From Accumulibacter jenkinsii (GTDB lineage Bacteria; Pseudomonadota; Gammaproteobacteria; Burkholderiales; Rhodocyclaceae): a DNA stretch of 64,000 nucleotides. Below, in pieces: positions 30,299 through 39,233 of this stretch. Within the stretch, counting starts at the first letter, position 1, and each line of letters begins with the position of its first letter. Below the pieces are notes generated by a model. It was given only the letters and a program-made list of their open reading frames with translations. It was not told the origin of the DNA and made no database searches. Both the position numbers and the translations under genes were made by a program. The stretch is from NCBI GenBank assembly GCA_036625225.1, contig JAZKUF010000006.1, forward strand, positions 1 to 64,000. Direction: 5' to 3'.

Positions 30299-31482
30299 GC
30301 CTGCTGATGGATGCGCTGCGCCGGGCCGAGGAAGCCAAACGGCTGACCAGCCCGGGCCGCCCAGCCGCCGCGGCGCCGGGCGACCTGACCCTGGCGCCGA
30401 TGGAGGGGGTGCCGGGGAGTCCACAAGGCCGGCCGCAGCGCCCGCCGCCGCCATCGGCCGACTCGGCAGAGCCCATCGCCGAGCCGGCGCCGGCAGGCGC
30501 CGCGCGCACACTGCCGGCGCCGCCCGAGTCCGACCTGCACGAGGCCAGTCAACGGACGGCAGCGCGCAACGTCTTTGCCGTCAAGCAGGGGTCTGACTCA
30601 CGTCGGGCGCTGTGGCTTTTCCTCGCTGCCGGAACGCTGACGATCCTCGGTGGCGGCGGCTACTTCTGGTGGCAGCTGCAGGCGATGGGCTCGCTGCTTC
30701 CCCCGACGGCAGCAGTGGAACCGGCGGCGCCGCTCGTCGTGGCCAGCCCGACACCGCCGGCCGTCACCGAACCGCCGCCGGCGAGGGTCGTCGAACCGCC
30801 ACCGGCACCGTCAAGCGCAGTCGTGACGCCTGCGCAGCGGCTGCGCAGGGAGGCGGTCAGTGCGCCGCCGGCTCAGGCCGCCGGCGTCTTCCGGGCGGGC
30901 AAGCGGGCGCCCCACGACCAGATCCTCAACCGGGCCTGGGAAGACTGGCAGGCGCAGCGACTCGATGACGCGCAGCGTGGCTACGAGGAAGTGCTGCGTA
31001 GCGACCCCAGAAACGCCGACGCGCTCCTTGGGCTGGCAGCCATTGCCGCTCACCAGGGACAACTCGAACGTGCGCAGGATTTCTACCAGAGAGTGCTCCA
31101 AGCGGACCCCACCGATGTCACCGCGCAGGCGGCGCTGATCAACCTGCGCGGCACCGCTGACGCGGGCCAGTCCGAGAGCCGCCTGCAGACCCTGCTCGCC
31201 GGCCAGCCCGACGCGGCTGCCCTGCATCATGCGCTGGGCAACCTGTACGCGCGCCAGAGCCGCTGGAGCCAGGCGCAGGAAGCATACTTTCAGGCCTATG
31301 CGCGCGACCCGGACAATGCCGATTATCTGTTCAACGTCGCCGTCAGCCTCGATCACCTGCGCCAGCACCGGCTGGCGGCGCAGTACTACCAGATGGCCTT
31401 GCGCGCTGCGGCGAAACGGCCCGGCGCCTTCGACCGGAATGCCGCCGAGCAGCGGATGCTTGCCCTCCAGTCCGGAGACTGA
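30295..31482 (+). CDS. mshN: TPR protein MshN
   Basis: The 395-aa product opens with MSLLMDALRRAEEAKR, typical of MshN/GspB-like partners. A Pro/Ala-rich cytoplasmic segment, one membrane helix (about residues 106-124, LWLFLAAGTLTILGGGGYFWW), a second Pro-rich linker and several TPR repeats in the periplasmic half follow (NADALLGLAAIAAHQGQLERAQDFYQRVL, ALGNLYARQSRWSQAQEAYFQAY). It begins GTG overlapping the mshL stop (GTGA). It probably bridges platform and secretin. Confidence 0.82.
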   Translation: MSLLMDALRRAEEAKRLTSPGRPAAAAPGDLTLAPMEGVPGSPQGRPQRPPPPSADSAEPIAEPAPAGAARTLPAPPESDLHEASQRTAARNVFAVKQGSDSRRALWLFLAAGTLTILGGGGYFWWQLQAMGSLLPPTAAVEPAAPLVVASPTPPAVTEPPPARVVEPPPAPSSAVVTPAQRLRREAVSAPPAQAAGVFRAGKRAPHDQILNRAWEDWQAQRLDDAQRGYEEVLRSDPRNADALLGLAAIAAHQGQLERAQDFYQRVLQADPTDVTAQAALINLRGTADAGQSESRLQTLLAGQPDAAALHHALGNLYARQSRWSQAQEAYFQAYARDPDNADYLFNVAVSLDHLRQHRLAAQYYQMALRAAAKRPGAFDRNAAEQRMLALQSGD

Positions 31483-31527
31483 CCGCGTGCGCCGATCGCT
31501 TTTTCCGACTTGCCCGCCCGGCCGACA

Positions 31528-33237
31528 ATGAGCGCGCCCGGTCACCCCCACTCCCGCCTGCTCGGTCAGATCCTGATCACCCAGGGCATTCTCAGCGACG
31601 ATCAACTGCGCATCGCGCTGCTCGAGCAGATGAAGGCCAACCAGCCGATCGGCAAACTGCTGGTCTCGCTCGGCTTCGTCTCCGAGGCAACGCTGCGCGA
31701 CGCCCTCTCGGAAAGTCTCGGCAAACAGAGTGTCGATCTGTCGAATGCGATCATCGACCCGTCGGCGCTCAGACTGGTGCCGCGCGAACTGGCCAAGCGA
31801 CACCACCTGCTGCCGCTCGACTACGATGCCGGGAACCAGTGCCTGACGGTCGCCATTGCCGACATCAACGACATCGTCGCCCTGGACCGAATCCGGGCGC
31901 TGGCCGGCGACGAGATCGAGATCGACACCCTGCTCGCCGGCGAGACCGAAATCGATCGCGCCATCGACCAGTGCTACGGCTACGAGCTTTCGATCGATGG
32001 CATTCTGCACGAAATCGAAACCGGCGAGATCGACTATCGCGGCCTGCAGTCATCCTCCGACGAGTACAGCCAGCCGGTCGTCCGCCTCATCGACTCGATC
32101 CTGACCGATGCCGTCAAGCGCGACTCTTCCGACATCCACTTTGAACCCGAAGCCGGCTTTCTGCGCATCCGCTACCGGATCGACGGCATGCTGCGGCAGA
32201 TCCGCTCGCTGCACAAGACCTACTGGCCGGCAATGGCGGTGCGCATCAAGGTGCTCTGCGGCATGAACATCGCCGAAACCCGGGCGCCCCAGGACGGCCG
32301 CATCTCCCTCAACATGCGCGGCCGCCAGGTCGATTTCCGCGTCTCGGCGCAGCCAACGATTCACGGCGAGAATATCGTCCTGCGCATTCTCGACCGCCAG
32401 AAGGGAATCGTCCCGCTCGCACGACTGGGTCTTGCCGATCATCAACTGGCGCTGCTCAAACTGATGATCGCCCGTCCTGAAGGGATCATTTTCGTCACCG
32501 GGCCGACCGGCAGCGGCAAAACGACGACGCTCTACTCGGTGCTCAACCACATCAATTCCGAACGGGTCAACATCATGACCCTCGAAGACCCGGTCGAGTA
32601 CCCGATGCCCCTGGTCCGTCAAACCTCCGCCGCCGAATCGGTCAAGCTCGACTTTGCCAACGGCATCCGCTCGATGATGCGCCAGGATCCGGACATCATC
32701 CTGGTCGGCGAGGTGCGCGACGCCGACACCGCCGAAATGGCCCTGCGGGCGGCGATGACCGGCCACCAGGTGTACTCGACGCTGCATACCAACTCGGCGA
32801 TCGGCGCCATCCCGCGCCTGCTCGACATCGGCATCCTGCCCGACATCATGGCCGGCAACATCATCGGCATCGTGGCGCAGCGGCTGGTGCGTCGCCTGTG
32901 TGAGCACTGCAAGCTTGCCTACCAGGCCGAAGCGCCCGAGATCCGTCTGCTCGGCACGCTGGCCGAGGGGTCACGACCCGTCATCTACCTTCCCGGCGGC
33001 TGTGAGCGCTGCGCTTTCCAGGGTTATCGGGGCCGCCTCGCGATCATGGAGTTGCTGCGCATCAACAGCGACATGGACGAGCTGATCGCCCGCCGCAGCA
33101 CGGTGCGTGAAATGCGCCAGCTGGCCAGCCAGCAGGGCTTCACGACGCTCGCCGACGATGGCCTGCGCCGCGTACTCGACGGATCGACCTCGCTCGAGGA
33201 AGTCGGCCGGGTCGTCGACCTGACCGACCGGATGTAA
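31528..33237 (+). CDS. mshE: Pilus assembly ATPase MshE (GspE/PilB type)
   Basis: The 569-aa cytoplasmic ATPase has an N-terminal MshEN domain (LLGQILITQGILSDDQLRIALLEQ...), a family known to bind c-di-GMP. Then come Walker A GPTGSGKTTT, the Asp box LEDPVEYPM, Walker B DIILVGEVRDADTA and a tetracysteine zinc site (CEHC...CERC). It powers pilus extension. ATG at 31528 (MSAPGHPHSRLLGQ) is chosen over 31510 because the domain begins there. Confidence 0.93.
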   Translation: MSAPGHPHSRLLGQILITQGILSDDQLRIALLEQMKANQPIGKLLVSLGFVSEATLRDALSESLGKQSVDLSNAIIDPSALRLVPRELAKRHHLLPLDYDAGNQCLTVAIADINDIVALDRIRALAGDEIEIDTLLAGETEIDRAIDQCYGYELSIDGILHEIETGEIDYRGLQSSSDEYSQPVVRLIDSILTDAVKRDSSDIHFEPEAGFLRIRYRIDGMLRQIRSLHKTYWPAMAVRIKVLCGMNIAETRAPQDGRISLNMRGRQVDFRVSAQPTIHGENIVLRILDRQKGIVPLARLGLADHQLALLKLMIARPEGIIFVTGPTGSGKTTTLYSVLNHINSERVNIMTLEDPVEYPMPLVRQTSAAESVKLDFANGIRSMMRQDPDIILVGEVRDADTAEMALRAAMTGHQVYSTLHTNSAIGAIPRLLDIGILPDIMAGNIIGIVAQRLVRRLCEHCKLAYQAEAPEIRLLGTLAEGSRPVIYLPGGCERCAFQGYRGRLAIMELLRINSDMDELIARRSTVREMRQLASQQGFTTLADDGLRRVLDGSTSLEEVGRVVDLTDRM

Positions 33238-33242
33238 AGCCG

Positions 33243-34442
33243 GTGCCGCTCTACACCTACAAGGCGGTCACTCCCGAAGGACGCATGGTGTCCGGCCGGA
33301 TCGACGCCATCAACCCGGTCGACCTCGAGATGCGCCTGCGGCGAATGGAACTCGACCTGGTCAGCGGCGACCCGGTGAACAACCGCAACCCGCTGAGTGC
33401 CGGCGTGCCGCGGCGGGAGATCATTCACTTCTGCTTCCACCTGCAGCAGCTGGTCCGGGCTGGCGTCCCCATCCTCGAAGGCTTGACCGACCTGCGCGAC
33501 AGCCTCGAACATCCGCGCTTCCGCGAAATCGTGGCCAGCCTGATCGAGTCGATCGAGGGTGGGCAGACGCTCTCGCAGGCGATGGCCCAACACGGCCGGG
33601 TCTTCGACCAGGTCTTCGTCAGCCTGATCCGGGCTGGCGAAACAACCGGCCGCCTGCCGGAAATCCTGCACAGCCTGAACGAATCACTGAAATGGGAAGA
33701 CGAACTCGCCTCGCAGACGAAGAAGATGATCGCCTACCCGGCCTTCGTCGGCCTGATCGTTCTCGGCGCCACCTTTTTCCTGATGGTCTACATGGTGCCG
33801 CAGCTCAAGCTGTTCGTCCGCAACATGGGGCAGGCGCTGCCGATGCAGACCCAGATTCTGTTCTTCGTCTCCGACCTGATGGTCGCCTACTGGTACCTGC
33901 TGCTCCTGCTGCCGCTGGTTCTCGTCTGCAGCCTGGGAATCCTGCTGCACAGCAATCCGCTCGCGCGTTTGCGCTTCGACGGCCTCAAGCTGAGGCTGCC
34001 GGTGCTCGGCACCATCCTGCGCAAGATCGTCCTCTCCCGCTTCGCCAATACCTTCGCCCTGCTCTACGCATCAGGTATCCCGATTCTCGAGTCGATCCGC
34101 TCGACGCAGAACGTCGTCGGCAACCTGGTCATCCGGCAGGGGCTGGAGCGTGTCGAACAGCGGATCGGCGAAGGACAGAACGTCACCGCGGCTTTTCACA
34201 GCACCGGCTTCTTTCCGCCGCTGGTGATCCGCATGCTGCGCGTCGGCGAGAACACCGGCGCGCTCGATGCGGCGCTGCTCAACGTCAGTTACTTCTATAC
34301 CCGGGATGTCCGGGAGTCGGTGCAGAAGATGCAGCAATTGATCGAGCCGCTGCTTACCGTCGTCATGGGCAGCCTCCTCGGCTGGATCATGCTCTCGGTG
34401 CTCGGACCGGTGTACGACGTGATCAGCAAGATCAAGACCTGA
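33243..34442 (+). CDS. mshG: Pilus platform protein MshG (GspF/PilC type)
   Basis: The 399-aa inner-membrane protein has two tandem GspF domains (LQQLVRAGVPILEGLTDLRD and FALLYASGIPILESIRSTQ) and three to four helices. It couples the ATPase to the pilin assembly site. It starts GTG (MPLYTYKAVTPEGRMVSGRI) five bases after the mshE stop. Confidence 0.93.
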   Translation: MPLYTYKAVTPEGRMVSGRIDAINPVDLEMRLRRMELDLVSGDPVNNRNPLSAGVPRREIIHFCFHLQQLVRAGVPILEGLTDLRDSLEHPRFREIVASLIESIEGGQTLSQAMAQHGRVFDQVFVSLIRAGETTGRLPEILHSLNESLKWEDELASQTKKMIAYPAFVGLIVLGATFFLMVYMVPQLKLFVRNMGQALPMQTQILFFVSDLMVAYWYLLLLLPLVLVCSLGILLHSNPLARLRFDGLKLRLPVLGTILRKIVLSRFANTFALLYASGIPILESIRSTQNVVGNLVIRQGLERVEQRIGEGQNVTAAFHSTGFFPPLVIRMLRVGENTGALDAALLNVSYFYTRDVRESVQKMQQLIEPLLTVVMGSLLGWIMLSVLGPVYDVISKIKT

Positions 34443-34446
34443 CGCG

Positions 34447-35985
34447 ATGTCCTCCCACCGCCTCATCTACCTCGTTGCGCATCAGATCCGGGCCTTCAGC
34501 TGGCAACCCGGCGTGCTCACCGCCGAGGGCGTCTTCGAGGCCAGCGAAGGGGGCAAGCAGCGCTTTGCCGCCTATCTCGCGCAACACGCGAAGAGCATTT
34601 TCTCGATTCTCGCCAACGTCGCCGAAGAAGGCTTCCATATCGAGATGATCCCCTTCCTGCGGGGTGCCGATCGCCGGGCGATCATCACCCGCAAGCTCGG
34701 ACAGATCTTCTTCAACGCCACCCTGACCACTTCGATCTCCCTCGGACACGAAAAATCGCAGCGCAAGGACGAACGCATCATGCTCGCCGCGCTGACCAAC
34801 AACGAGCTTTTCGCTCCCTGGCTCGCCGCCTTCGCACGCGCCGAAGTGGCCCTCGCCGGCATCTACTCGCTGCCCTTGCTCGGCCCGGCGCTGCTTGGCA
34901 AGCTCGGCATCGCCGACGAGCGCTGTCTGTTGCTCACCCTGCAGGACCAGAGCATCCGCCAGAGCTACCTCGAAAAGGGCGCGCTGCACTTCAGTCGTCT
35001 CACCTCGCTGCAGAACACCAGCATCGACGGGATCGCCCAGACCTTCGCCGGCGAAGCGCGCCGGCTGCAGCAGTACCTCGTCAGCCAGCGCCTGATCGGC
35101 CGCCAGCAAGCGATCATGGCTTACCTGTTCGCGCCCGCCGATGCCCTGGCGGCGATCGAGAGCAGCTGTGTCGACAGCGAAACCCTGTCTTTCACCCTTT
35201 TCGACCTCGACGCGTGCGCGCGGCGCTGCGGGCTCAAGAACTTGCCGGCGGACAGCCGCTGCGAGTCGGTCTTTCTGCAGTTGCTGGCGACCGACCGCCC
35301 GCGCAGTCAGTTCGCCAGCGAGCGTCAGCGCCACGACTACCGCCTCTGGGTGCTGCGCACGGCCCTCCAGGGAACCGGCGCCGTGGTCATGAGCGGCTGC
35401 CTGCTATGGGCCGGCAGACAGCTCTACGAAGCGCACCAGATCAACCAGGAAGTGGCGCTCATCGGCGCTGAAACCCGGCTCGCGAACCGTCGTTACGAGG
35501 CCATCGCGAAGACCTTCCCAGCGATCCCGACCAGCCACGACAACCTGCGTCAGGTCATCAACCGCTACCTCGAGCTCGAAAAAGCCAGCACGTCGCCGGT
35601 CTCGCTGTGGCGTGCCATCAGTGCCGCGCTGCAGTCCGCGGCGGCGGTCGAGATCGACGGTATCGACTGGCAGGTGAGCGCCACGCCGGCGACCCGGCCC
35701 GCCGGCAACGGCGCAGCGCCGGGCAGCGAGCCGCCGCCGGTGAGCAGCGAAACCGCCCTCGTGCGCGGGACGCTGCGCCTCGGCCAGGACAGCAACCCGC
35801 GGCAGGTGCTTGCGGTCTTCAACCGATTGCTGGAAGCGCTGCGGCGCCAGCCGGGACTGCAGGTCGAAGTCCTTCAGCAACCTTTCGATGTCGAGTCCGG
35901 CAAGTCGCTCAAGGGGGGCGATGCGGCGCTCGACGGGCAGCAGCAACGCTCGTTCACGGTTGAGATCCGCAGGCTGATCGAATGA
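34447..35985 (+). CDS. PilM-PilN-like (GspL/MshI-type) pilus assembly protein
   Basis: The 512-aa protein has a cytoplasmic part of about 300 residues whose layout suggests an actin-like PilM/GspL fold. One membrane helix follows (about residues 301-322, LQGTGAVVMSGCLLWAGRQLY), then a PilN-like periplasmic part with a coiled segment (EVALIGAETRLANRRYEAIAK) and a small alpha-beta C-terminus. Normal MSHA clusters split this role between smaller MshI proteins, so this is a fused or enlarged version. Its stop overlaps the next start (ATGA). The family call rests on context and layout more than on motifs. Confidence 0.6.
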   Translation: MSSHRLIYLVAHQIRAFSWQPGVLTAEGVFEASEGGKQRFAAYLAQHAKSIFSILANVAEEGFHIEMIPFLRGADRRAIITRKLGQIFFNATLTTSISLGHEKSQRKDERIMLAALTNNELFAPWLAAFARAEVALAGIYSLPLLGPALLGKLGIADERCLLLTLQDQSIRQSYLEKGALHFSRLTSLQNTSIDGIAQTFAGEARRLQQYLVSQRLIGRQQAIMAYLFAPADALAAIESSCVDSETLSFTLFDLDACARRCGLKNLPADSRCESVFLQLLATDRPRSQFASERQRHDYRLWVLRTALQGTGAVVMSGCLLWAGRQLYEAHQINQEVALIGAETRLANRRYEAIAKTFPAIPTSHDNLRQVINRYLELEKASTSPVSLWRAISAALQSAAAVEIDGIDWQVSATPATRPAGNGAAPGSEPPPVSSETALVRGTLRLGQDSNPRQVLAVFNRLLEALRRQPGLQVEVLQQPFDVESGKSLKGGDAALDGQQQRSFTVEIRRLIE

Positions 35986-36599
35986 TCCGACTGAGCGCGG
36001 CGGATTTTCGCAAGCTGCGGTCGAGCATCTTGACGGCCACCCTGATGATCGGCATCGGCGCCGCTGCCGTTCATGTCGCCCGCCTGACAACGGCCAACGC
36101 GCAACGGGCGAAACTTGCCGTCACGGCAGAGCGCAACGCGACCGACGGCAAGCTCAAGCAGGTCCGTGCCGAAGAAAGCGAGATCAAGCAGAAATCGATT
36201 CTGTTCAATACCCTGCACGAGCGTGGCATCATTGGCGAAGAGCAACGACTGGAATGGGTGGAGTTGCTCAAGGACATCCGCGTCCAGCGTCGACTGCTCG
36301 ACCTGCGCTACGAACTCGCACCACAACGTCTGCTCGACAGCGGCCCGCCGGGCGATTTCGCTTTCTACGCGAGCACCATGAAACTGGAACTGAAACTGTT
36401 GCACGAAGAAGACCTGACACGCCTGCTGGGCGACCTGCAGCAGCAGGCGAAAGCGCTGATCCGGGTCAACCGGTGCCGCGTCGAACGTCTGCCGCCCAGT
36501 GTCGACGAGCGTGCCGGCGGGCACGCGAACCTCGTCGCCGCTTGTGAAATCGACTGGCTGACGGTCCGTGACGTGAGCCAGAAGGCCAGCCAGCCATGA
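35982..36599 (+). CDS. PilO/MshJ-like inner-membrane protein
   Basis: The 205-aa bitopic protein has a helix at residues 14-34 (LTATLMIGIGAAAVHVARL). A long coiled coil follows (ANAQRAKLAVTAERNATDGKLKQVRAEESEIKQK), then a PilO-like alpha-beta domain with VELLKDIRVQRRLLDLRYEL. Overlapping starts on both sides place it in the PilMNOP-equivalent subcomplex that aligns platform and secretin. Confidence 0.62.
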   Translation: MIRLSAADFRKLRSSILTATLMIGIGAAAVHVARLTTANAQRAKLAVTAERNATDGKLKQVRAEESEIKQKSILFNTLHERGIIGEEQRLEWVELLKDIRVQRRLLDLRYELAPQRLLDSGPPGDFAFYASTMKLELKLLHEEDLTRLLGDLQQQAKALIRVNRCRVERLPPSVDERAGGHANLVAACEIDWLTVRDVSQKASQP

Positions 36600-37057
36600 C
36601 CGACGACTCGCGCCGGCGACGCCTTGCCCTCGCCGCCGGCATCGGCCTGCTGATTCTGGCGCCATCGCCGGTAACGGCTGCAGCGGAAGCGCTCGATCGC
36701 CTCTTCTTCACCCCCGAGCGCCGCTCACAGCTCGACCGGCAACGGGAAATGAACCTGCTCGACAACCAACCGGCGCAGAGCGATCCGACGCTGACCATAG
36801 ACGGCATCGTCAGTCGCAGCAGCGGCAAGCGAACGGCCTGGATCAACGGCCAGCCGCAGCATGAATCCGATCTCGGCAGCGGCCTGACCGTCACCAGCCG
36901 CCGCGGCGACCCCGGCCAGGTCCTGCTCGAGGCCAAAGATTCGCCGACCGCACGGGCGCGCGTCGGCGAGACGGTGAACCGGACCACCGGCGCGGCACAG
37001 GACCTGCTGCAAGGCGGTGAGCTGCGCATTCACCGCCGACCGCAGGGGGCGAGATAA
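36596..37057 (+). CDS. PilP/MshK-like periplasmic protein
   Basis: The 153-aa exported protein has a hydrophobic N-terminal segment (LALAAGIGLLILAPSPVTAAAE). A C-terminal block reads LTIDGIVSRSSGKRTAWINGQP, which is the layout of MshK and PilP-type proteins that dock to the secretin N-domain. The ATG overlaps the previous stop. Confidence 0.62.
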   Translation: MTDDSRRRRLALAAGIGLLILAPSPVTAAAEALDRLFFTPERRSQLDRQREMNLLDNQPAQSDPTLTIDGIVSRSSGKRTAWINGQPQHESDLGSGLTVTSRRGDPGQVLLEAKDSPTARARVGETVNRTTGAAQDLLQGGELRIHRRPQGAR

Positions 37058-37080
37058 GCCATGTCAGCGGATCGCCTGCG

Positions 37081-38415
37081 GTGAGCGGCAAACGCCCGGC
37101 AGGCTTCCCGCAGCGCCAGAGCGGCCTCGCCCTGCTCGCACTGCTGGCCGTGTTCACCCTCGGTGGGCTCTATTTTTTCCTCGCCCAACTCAATGCAATG
37201 CCTTTGCCGGCCGCGCGCCAGCAGAATGCCGCAGCGCTATTGGCGGAAGCCAGGCAGGCACTGATCGGCGATGCGATCGCACGGCTGCCCGTCGGCGATG
37301 CGGGATACCTGCGCTACCCCGACCTGGGAAGCACTGAGGGACAGTCTTCAGGGACCTTTCCCGGTGACGGGATCGGGCGCTCGGTGATCGGGAAGTTTCC
37401 CTGGAAGACCCTCGACACCCTGATCGCGCGTACGATGCAAGGAGAATGCCTGTGGTACGTCGTCTCGGGTTACCTCAAGCACGCTGCATGGAAGACCACA
37501 TCATTCAACTGGGATAGCCAGGGCCAGATCGACATCATCGATGGCAGTGGCAGGGTCATCGCGGCCAATCTCGCGGCGCTGCTGGTTGCCCCCGGAGCAG
37601 CGCTGGAGGGTCAGCAGCGGGCACTGGCTGCCGCGACCTATACCGAGTGCGGAGGCAATTACGACGCCCGCAATTACCTGGACCCCTTCGATAGCGCGAA
37701 CGCCGTCGGTGGTCAAGTGAACTACTTTGCCGGCAGCACCAACAGCCGGGTCGCTCCGGGCACCGGCAACAAGACCTTCGTGGTGGCCGCAAACGATCAT
37801 TACAATGATCGCTTTACCTTCATCACGGTCAATGAGATTTTCGATCCCCTGCTCCGCCGCAGCGATTTTGCCGGAGCGATCGGCAGCCTGCTCGATGACC
37901 CCACCTTTCAGGAACACCTGCAAGCCATCGCCGTCGCCGGCAGCAAGGGCACGGATCATCTCGACTGTCATTGCAACCAGGTGAAGGTGACGATTGATGA
38001 GAACAATATTGAAACCAGGACCTGTGAAGAGGTGACGCAGAAGAACGTCGATGACGAGAAGGACGGCGCGAAGAAGTCAGCTCTGGCACAGGCCTACGCC
38101 TTTCAGCTGTTCTGCAGGAACTGGCAGGAAATGCTCTTCCTGAGCGAACTGTCCGCCCCGGCGCAGATCACCGTTGAGGGGCTTGCAGCGTTCGGCTTTG
38201 CCTGCAAACGCGTGCTGATCTTCGCCGGTCGCAAGGCCAACGGACAAGCGCGCAGCGCTGCCGAAAAGGCCGACAGGAACAGCTACCTGGAGGGCGACAA
38301 CCGATCAGCATTTGGCGATCCGGCGGCCCGGGCTTTCAGTGGCAGCCCGGGCGCTTTTGACACTGCCCACCCCGCGACCGATCTGGTCAGATGTCTTCGT
38401 GAAGCGATCCTCTAG
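37081..38415 (+). CDS. Large minor-pilin-like exported protein
   Basis: The 444-aa protein starts GTG and has an N-terminal helix after a basic leader (QRQSGLALLALLAVFTLGGLYFFL). It resembles a class III/PilX-MshP-type prepilin helix but lacks the Glu at position +5. The large domain has an even number of cysteines, including a CHC..C cluster (LDCHCNQVKV, TRTCEEV) and FCRNW. It may be a tip or initiator pilin. No homologue name can be given with confidence. Confidence 0.55.
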   Translation: MSGKRPAGFPQRQSGLALLALLAVFTLGGLYFFLAQLNAMPLPAARQQNAAALLAEARQALIGDAIARLPVGDAGYLRYPDLGSTEGQSSGTFPGDGIGRSVIGKFPWKTLDTLIARTMQGECLWYVVSGYLKHAAWKTTSFNWDSQGQIDIIDGSGRVIAANLAALLVAPGAALEGQQRALAAATYTECGGNYDARNYLDPFDSANAVGGQVNYFAGSTNSRVAPGTGNKTFVVAANDHYNDRFTFITVNEIFDPLLRRSDFAGAIGSLLDDPTFQEHLQAIAVAGSKGTDHLDCHCNQVKVTIDENNIETRTCEEVTQKNVDDEKDGAKKSALAQAYAFQLFCRNWQEMLFLSELSAPAQITVEGLAAFGFACKRVLIFAGRKANGQARSAAEKADRNSYLEGDNRSAFGDPAARAFSGSPGAFDTAHPATDLVRCLREAIL

Positions 38416-39196
38416 CCCGCATCCCTGGCAGCGGGGATTCACCCTCACCGAACTGGCGGTCGTGCTGGTCATCGTCGCTCTCCTGCTGGGCGGGCTGCTG
38501 CTGCCTTTGTCCGCCCAGATCGAGCTGCGCAACATCAATGACAACCGCAAAGCCATGGCCGAAATCCGCGAAGCGCTGCTGGGTTATGCGGTGGTTCACG
38601 GTCGCCTCCCCTGCGCCGCAAAACCTGATCTGGCAAGTCAGGCGACCGGCGCCGGAGTGGAAATGACGCAAGGCGCTGGCGGCCCCTGCGACCCGCGGGT
38701 CCTGGCCGGCGTGTTGCCGTGGGTGACGCTGGGAGTGAGCGAAAGCGACGCCTGGGGAAGGCGTTACAGCTATCGCGTGAGCAGCACCTTCGCGCGCAGC
38801 GTTCCGCCGCCGACCGACGCGGTCAGCGGCTGCGACCCGGTGCCACCGATCCCCGTGAATGCCGCCTTCCCCCTCTGTGCCAGGGGCGACATCAGCATCC
38901 GGTCAGCCAAAGCGGGCGTGCTGGTGGCCACTGAGGTCCCGGCGGTGATCATTTCCCACGGCAACAACGGCCATGGCGCCTATACCCCGGAGGGAAGCCG
39001 CCTGCCATCCGGCGCGGACGCCGATGAACTCGAGAATCAGATTCTGGTGGGCCCTGCCCCGGACTGGACAGATCATCCCGAGGAAAAGGCGTTTGTCAGA
39101 CGATCGGCGCCGACCGCGACCTACGACGACGAAGTCGTCTGGATTCCGCCAGGTCTTCTCTTCAACCGCATGATCACTGCCGGCAAATTGCCCTGA
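38399..39196 (+). CDS. Type IV minor pilin-like protein
   Basis: The 265-aa product has a prepilin peptidase site and helix (WQRG-FTLTELAVVLVIVALLLGGLLLP, with Glu at +5). The head has two cysteine pairs (PCAAKPD..GPCDPR and GCDPV..LCARG). The likely start is GTG at 38399, overlapping the preceding gene by 17 bases; the longer frame from 38312 would put 40 residues before the cleavage site. It is probably a minor pilin of the locus. Confidence 0.75.
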   Translation: MKRSSSPHPWQRGFTLTELAVVLVIVALLLGGLLLPLSAQIELRNINDNRKAMAEIREALLGYAVVHGRLPCAAKPDLASQATGAGVEMTQGAGGPCDPRVLAGVLPWVTLGVSESDAWGRRYSYRVSSTFARSVPPPTDAVSGCDPVPPIPVNAAFPLCARGDISIRSAKAGVLVATEVPAVIISHGNNGHGAYTPEGSRLPSGADADELENQILVGPAPDWTDHPEEKAFVRRSAPTATYDDEVVWIPPGLLFNRMITAGKLP

Positions 39197-39233
39197 CCAT
39201 GCCTTGCTTCTTCTCCCGTCTGCCGGCGCCTCG

